A DNA stretch of 64,000 bases from contig JAFFSR010000309.1 in the NCBI GenBank assembly GCA_017163975.1, positions 1,565,501 to 1,629,500 of the forward strand, in the 5' to 3' direction. The notes below the pieces were generated by a model. It made no database searches and was not told where the DNA came from. It saw only the letters and a program-made list of their open reading frames with translations. This stretch comes from Anastatus disparis. Taxonomy: Eukaryota > Arthropoda > Insecta > Hymenoptera > Eupelmidae. Below are positions 58,601 to 64,000 of the stretch, piece after piece; positions within the stretch are counted from its first letter, which is position 1; each line of letters opens with the position of its first letter. The position numbers were made by a program, and so were the translations under genes.

Positions 58601-58740
58601 TTACTTTCTGAAATATTTTCATTAGTATGTTTATAATTTCTTTTATTATTGTTTTGGTAAATTTTCTGTATATAAGTTTTTGATTCATGATTTCTTATTA
58701 AACATTCTGCATTATTCAATAAATGTCATTGTTGTTATGC
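55643..58740 (-). pseudogene. Helitron Rep/PIF1-helicase remnant
   Basis: The C-terminal end on the minus strand has [34 protein letters not shown] (55906-55800), the last conserved block of PIF1-type helicases in Helitrons. LNKGLSNRIRLVI is just before it (about 56095). Further upstream, EWEKCLEESCKSQFSKAF (about 56830) and the N-terminal zinc-binding CDFCGVRHFAFKMSRNKRFTSCCNQG (57390-57305) are recognisable. The Rep HUH and Walker A motifs could not be seen. Stops and frameshifts are frequent. A foldback (57462-58126) has inserted just before the CxxC block, and degenerate lysine/asparagine-rich sequence to about 58740 may be the N-terminus. Confidence 0.7.
57462..58126. mobile_element. 665-bp foldback element with TTA duplication
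   Basis: CTAGGAGAGTATCACATCT starts it and the inverse ends it, and TTA is present on both sides (57459-57461, 58127-58129). The arms cover about 300 bases each with few differences. A 3-bp TTA target is the PIF/Harbinger habit, which is the best guess for its mobiliser. No coding capacity. Confidence 0.8.
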
Positions 58741-59245
58741 CATCTTGTAACTTTTTATATTTAATATATATATTAAATTTTATAAAAAATGGGCATTTAA
58801 GAAAAATTTTTATCTTTTCATTTGTATCCAATTGATATTTTAATATTATCATTTGAAAAAATGACATAGAAACACAATTATAACTTCAATGAATTCATTG
58901 GCGTTTTTGAAAAATATTAAAGAAAATTTTCACTCAAATATATGAAAATTTGAAGTTTTCAAAAAACATTTTTAAGTGTTTGATAAGTAGTTATTAATTA
59001 GTATTTTAAAAATAACTAATCAGAATTTTTCATCATCTTTATAAATAATATTTAAAATTTTTATTTTAGGATTTTCTGTACTTTATCAGTAGTGTTTAAA
59101 ATTTTTAAATTAAATAATTTAAATTCATAACTACATGATTATTTATTATTCTCATAAAATGAATTTGACCAAAGAAGAAAAATTAATTGTAATAGGTGAA
59201 GGTGAATACGCTGGGCTATTTAGTATGTTAAATGATAAACACATA

Positions 59246-59360
59246 TATATCGTCGGCTCTGAGGAAGAGTAGCACCTGTAATTCCTCGCCGCGAAGACTA
59301 GCACTTTCCACGACTTTTTTGTGAAATGTGCTACTCTTCGTTAGAACCGACGATATATAG
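59246..59360. mobile_element. 115-bp hairpin MITE, TATATCGTCGG ends
   Basis: The outer ATATATCGTCGGCTCT and inner GAAGAGTAGCAC are both inverted on the right side (GTGCTACTCTTC, AGAACCGACGATATAT). The small central loop is GC-rich (CCTCGCCGCGAAG). Confidence 0.8.
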
Positions 59361-59369
59361 TCATTTTAA

Positions 59370-62300
59370 TGATAAAACATCTGACCAAAATATTTTTAAC
59401 GTTAAAAATTTTTTTTATATTTTTCATATTTTTGCTTTCTCATAGAGAAAGCATTGTATCAATAAAAAAATTATTTTTCTATTTTTTCACTAATTTGTGC
59501 ATATTTGTACTCAGGGAGTCGGAAAAAGTTGTTTTTAGAAAATGTCTGTATGTGTGTATGTATTCATTTACCCAATTGGATCTCGAACACTACTCGATGG
59601 ATATGCATCAAATTTTGCATGCAATTTATTTTTTGTCTAACTCGTGCGGAAAATATTTAAATTGGTTTTCTTAGCGTTATTTTAATTTCTGAGCCATCTA
59701 AAAAATTTTTTTTAATTTCGATTTTTTATTTTTCTTGGTATTTTTCGTAACCTACCTAATGAATCTTCTTAAAAATTTGCATAGAGATAATTTCTGATCC
59801 TCGAAAATAAGTTTCTGAATAAAATAAGTTTCTGAAAATTAATTTTCTTAGCGTAGGTTTAATTTTAAAGCATTTTGAAATTATTTAAAAAAATGTTTGT
59901 ATTTAGTTAGTAAATTAGATCTAGTGATCTACTCGATGGATTTGCTTCCAGTTTTACATACAATTAATTTTTTTGTCTGACTGGGGAGAAGTTATTAAAA
60001 ATTGGTTTTCTTAGCGTAGTTTCAATTTTAGAGCCATTTTAAAAATTTTTTAAAAATTTGGATTTCTCATTTTTTTGGTATTTTACGTGAACTAGTCGAT
60101 GAATTTGCTTAAAAATTTACATGTAAATTATTTGCGACCGCTAAAATAAGAAAAAATTTGAGTATTTAGTTTCTTAGTTTTAATTTTAGAGCATTTTAAC
60201 AATTTTTGCTTTCTCATAGAGAAAGCATTGTATCAATCAAAAAATTTTTTTCTATTTTTTCATTAATTTGTACATATTTAGACTCAGGGAGTCGAAAAAA
60301 GTGGTTTCCAGAAAATGTCTGTATGTCTATGTATGTGTGTGTGTGTGTGTGTGTATGATTTCAGTACGCCAATAATATCTCGAGAACTATTTAAAGGATT
60401 TGCTTCAAATTTTGCATGCAATTTAGTTTTTTGTCTAACTGGGGGGGAAACTATTGAAAATTGATCTTCTCAGCTTAGTTTTTTTTTAGAGCCATTTTAA
60501 GAATTTAAAAAAAATTTTGATTTTTCATTTTTTTGGTATTTTACCTAAACTACTCGAAGAATTTGCTTGAAAATTTCTATGGACATTATTTGCGAATGTT
60601 AAAAGAAGAAAAACTTTTACCAACTGATTTTCTTAACGCACTTTTAATTTTAGAGCATTTTAAACATTTTGAAAAAAAATTTTTTTTTTCATTTATTTTT
60701 TATTTTACGACAACCATTTGATAGATTTGCTCCTAAATTTGTATGTAAGTTATTCGCTACTGTTTTAAGAAAACAAGCTTTGAAACACTTATTTTCTTAG
60801 CGTAGTTTTAATTTTAGAGCATTTTGAAAATTTTGAAAAAAATCTCTATTTTTCATTTTTTTTTTTCTATTACACAAAAACCATTCGATAGATTTGCTCG
60901 AAAATTTTTATGGAAATCATTTGTAATGGCCTAAATAAAACAAGCTTTGAAAAACTTATTTTCTCAGTGCAGTTTTAATTTTAGAGCATTTTGAAAATTT
61001 TTAATAAAATTTTTCTAATTTTTTTTATATTTTACGTAAACTACTCGATTAAGGAGCTTTGAATTATGTATAGGAATTATTTATGATTGTCAAAATAAAA
61101 TTAACTTTTAAAAACTAATTTTCTTCAATTTTCTTAGCGCACATTATTTTTAGAGCATTTTGAAAATTTCGAAAAAACTTTTTATTTTTAATTTCTTTTC
61201 TATTACACAAAAATCATTCGATAAACTTGCTCATTTTCATGCAAATCATTCACTATTATCTGAATAAATCAAGCTTTGGAAAACTTATTTTCTTAACGCA
61301 GTTTTAATTTTAGAGCATTTTGAAAATTTTGGAAAAAATGTTCATATTTCATTTTTTTTCTATTACACAAAAGCCATTCGATAGATTTGCTCAAAAATTT
61401 TCATACAAATTATTTATTATTGCCTAATTAAAGCAAGCTTGGAAAAACTTATTTTCTTAGCGCAGTTTTAATTTTAGAGCATTTTGAAAATTTTGGAAAA
61501 AATGTTCATATTTCATTTTTTTTCTATTACACAAAAGCCATTCGATAGATTTGCTCAAAAATTTTCATACAAATTATTTGTTATTGCCTAATTAAAGCAA
61601 GCTTGGAAAAACTTATTTTCTTAGCGCAGTTTTAATTTTAGAGCATTTTGAAAATTTTGGAAAAAATGTTCATATTTCATTTTTTTTCTATTACACAAGA
61701 GCCATTCGATAGATTTGCTCAAAAATTTTCATACAAATTATTTGTTATTGCCTAATTAAAGCAAGCTTGGAAAAACTTATTTTCTTAGCGCAGTTTTAAT
61801 TTTAGAGCATTTTGTAAATTTTGAATAGAATTTTACTTATTTTTTGGTATTTTACGTAAACTACTCGATGAAGTAGCTTAAAATTATGTATAAAAATTAT
61901 TTAGGATTGCCTAAATAAAATGAGCTTTTGAAAACTGGTTTTCTTAGCGTAGTTGTAACGTTAAAGCGTTTTGAAAATTTTAAAACAATGTTTATTTTTC
62001 AATTATTTGGTATTTTTTGTAAACTATTCGATGAAAATGTTCCAAAATTTGTATGCAAGTTATTGGTTATAGTGTTAAAAATACAAGCTTGGGAAAATTA
62101 ATTTTATAAACGCATTTTTAATTTTAGAGCATCATAAAATCACATTATGCAAATGGCAAAAGTAAGAAAGAATAAAATTCATATAGTTTTCGTAGGTATT
62201 GAGATAGCCTTCAATACAGAGGATAGGGACATTTATATTAATATCGTATTTAAAAAAATAAAATCAAATTACTCTAACTCAATGTGCTCTATGAGAAAGC

Positions 62301-63330
62301 ATCGCACCAAAGCACTTGGCAACGTTTTTTTTTAATTTTTAGTTTTCATTTTTTTTCTATTTTACGAAAACCATTTGATAAATTGGCTCCAAAATTTGTA
62401 TGCAAGTTATTCGCTACTGTCTGAAAAAAAACAAGCTTTGGAAAACTAATTTTCTCAGCGCGGTTTTAGTTTTAGAACATTTTAAAAATTTTCAAAATAA
62501 TTTTTATTTTTCATTTATTTTCTATTTTGCGTAAACCATACTATAAATTTTCTCCAAAAATTTGTATATAATCAATTCGCTATTGTCTGAAGAAAATGAA
62601 CTTTTGAAAACTCATTTCCTTAGGGTGGTTACAATTGTCAAGAATTTTAAAGATTTAAAAAAAAATTTCGATTTTTCTTTTCTTATTTTTTTTTTTATTT
62701 TACGTAAAGTACTCGATAGATTTGTTCTGAAATTTGCAGGGAAATTATTTGCGACTGCCAAAAAAAGGGAAATTTTCAAAAATTAAATTTCTTAAAGTAG
62801 TTTTAATTCTAGAGCATTTTGAAAATTTGGAAAAAGAAATTTTGAAAAGAAAATATTTTTTTAATTAGAATATTTGATCTAGAAAATTAATCGATGGATT
62901 TGCTTCAAATTTTGCATACTATTTATTATTTTGTCCAGATGGCGGGAAGCTATTGAAAATTAGTTTTCATAGAGTAGTTTTTTTTATAGAGCCATTTTAA
63001 GGATTTTGAAAAAATTTTCGATTTTTCATTTTTTTGGTATTTTACGTAAATTACTTGATGAATTTGCTTTTAAATTTGTATGGGAATCATTTGCAACTGC
63101 CGAAAGAAGGATGACTTTTAAAAACCGATTTCCTTAGCATAGTTTTAATTTTAAACATTTAAAATTTTCTTAAAAAATTTTTATTTTTCATTTTTTTTCC
63201 ATTTCACGTAAACTACTTGATAGATTTGCTCTAAAATTTGTATACAGATTATTTGCTACTTTCTTTATGAAACAAGCTTTTAAAAAATTATTTTCTTTGT
63301 GTAACTCTTTGATTACTTCTTTTGATTTTT
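59370..63330. repeat. Degenerate ~165-bp satellite field, 3.9 kb
   Basis: The words TACTCGATGGATTTGCTTC, AAAATTTGTATGGAAATTATT, TTTCTTAGCGCAGTTTTAATT and TTAGAGCATTTTGAAAATTTT recur in the same order about twenty times. Units from 61270 to 61810 are nearly identical with a period of about 165 bases; others are diverged. The start-like word TTTGCTTTCTCATAGAGAAAGCATTG occurs at 59433 and 60206, and an end-like word CTCTATGAGAAAGCAT at 62287, so at least one composite unit is nested. No genes are present; the short frames are by-products. Confidence 0.85.
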
Positions 63331-63675
63331 AATTTAACGCTTTTACGTACTCTTTTCTTACTTCATCACTTTATCTCTGCCCTTCCCTGGTAGAAAATTA
63401 ACCATACTTTCTGCTCTCTTTACTAACTAGTGCCCAGATATTTTAACATAATTTGGGCAGATATTTTACCATAATATATCAGAGTTCACTGTATTATGCC
63501 CAGAATCTGTTGAACAATAGTAAATAATAGACTTATAACCTCAAATTTACAAGTTTGAAAATTATTTAGACTCAGTGAATTTAGTTATGAGTATTTGTTT
63601 CAAAATTCTCTCAATAATCCTATTAAATTAATTATATAACTAAGAACAACTTTTAAAATGTATACCATGATATAT
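63331..63675. other. No gene seen
   Basis: AT-rich sequence between the satellite field and the next inverted-repeat element; nothing recognised. Confidence 0.4.
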
Positions 63676-64000
63676 TAAGAGGAGGTCACGTATCTCTGTC
63701 CTTTTCTAATCAAAGAAATGATTTTTACACAAAAACTAATAACTTTATCAAAAAATGAAGAGAAAGCCGCATCTTGTATCAAAAAAAGCAATATTTTCTT
63801 TGATGAGAAAAAATTAATTTTATTGCTTCGTTCTCCAGAAAACCTTGAAAAACCAAATTGTCCACCCTAACCTCTATGATTTAAGTTTTTCAAGGTTTTC
63901 TTGAAAACGAAGCAATAAAATTAATTCTTTCTCATCAGAGAAAATATTGCTTTTTTTATTACGAGATGCAGCTTTCTTTTCATTTTTTGCTAAAGTTATT
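63676..64000. mobile_element. Inverted-repeat element cut by the window end
   Basis: It starts with TTAAGAGGAGGTCACGTATC, close to the ends of the 49200-49412 MITE. AATAACTTTATCAAAAAATG (63738) is inverted at 63973-64000, and the inner words AATATTTTCTTTGATGAGAAA and ACCTTGAAAAAC are also inverted. The symmetric outer end would lie beyond 64000. Confidence 0.7.

Noticed and set aside
1..64000. CRISPR array or bacterial operon
   Set aside because: No spaced identical direct repeats, no ribosome-binding-site pattern; the intron and eukaryotic retrotransposons exclude bacterial DNA.

Overview
The window looks like nuclear DNA of an arthropod, most likely an insect. Only one plausibly near-intact protein-coding gene is visible (21341-23888), and it is transposon-borne. 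It has a GT-AG intron. The rest is a dense, nested deposit of transposable elements, palindromic foldback elements, satellites and microsatellites in AT-rich DNA. The mix of R1-type LINE, Maverick/Polinton, BEL/Pao, Ty1/copia and Helitron remnants is typical of repeat-rich insects (a parasitoid or gall wasp would fit), but the species cannot be fixed from the sequence alone.

1-8,730: two R1-type non-LTR retrotransposon copies lie head to head around a TNT/TNN microsatellite. The minus copy (about 948-1725) is 5'-truncated. The plus copy (about 1920-8435) keeps gag, endonuclease, reverse transcriptase and the C-terminal zinc finger, is broken by stops, and is split by a 2.2-kb foldback element (3947-6190). 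Both copies share a 3' UTR stem-loop. 8,730-10,130 has no recognisable gene.

10,130-18,750: a decayed Maverick/Polinton virus-like transposon. In order it holds a packaging ATPase, an unnamed conserved ORF, an integrase fragment, a minor-capsid-like protein, a small basic virion-like protein, the major capsid protein (split by a 1.45-kb foldback with a TA duplication), an unnamed ORF, an adenain-like protease, and small conserved ORFs. No DNA polymerase B is visible.

18,750-26,250: minisatellites, a Helitron-like 3' end, then a 6.3-kb DNA transposon (19949-26243) with matching ends. It carries a spliced gene for a putative D-D-D transposase, and another foldback (23961-25309) sits near its 3' end.

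27,180-39,000: a degenerate Ty1/copia element. It contains a non-autonomous Helitron (28747-30009) between gag and protease, and a BEL/Pao LTR retrotransposon (32890-38314, minus strand) with a 5-bp target duplication. The BEL element has lost its integrase.

39,000-51,335: one long ACATA-type microsatellite appears to have been split by several insertions: a satellite-bearing foldback, a mariner-like MITE, an unassigned 1-kb block, a TIR element, and a 3.8-kb inverted repeat carrying pieces of the RNA polymerase III largest-subunit gene in both arms.

51,335-64,000: a pyrimidine-rich minisatellite, a LINE tail, a 2.07-kb near-palindrome, a decayed Helitron Rep/helicase on the minus strand (with a 665-bp foldback inside), a 115-bp hairpin MITE, a 3.9-kb field of a degenerate ~165-bp satellite, and the start of another inverted-repeat element that runs off the end. 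Functionally this is a transposon graveyard; the best candidate for recent activity is the 19949-26243 element.
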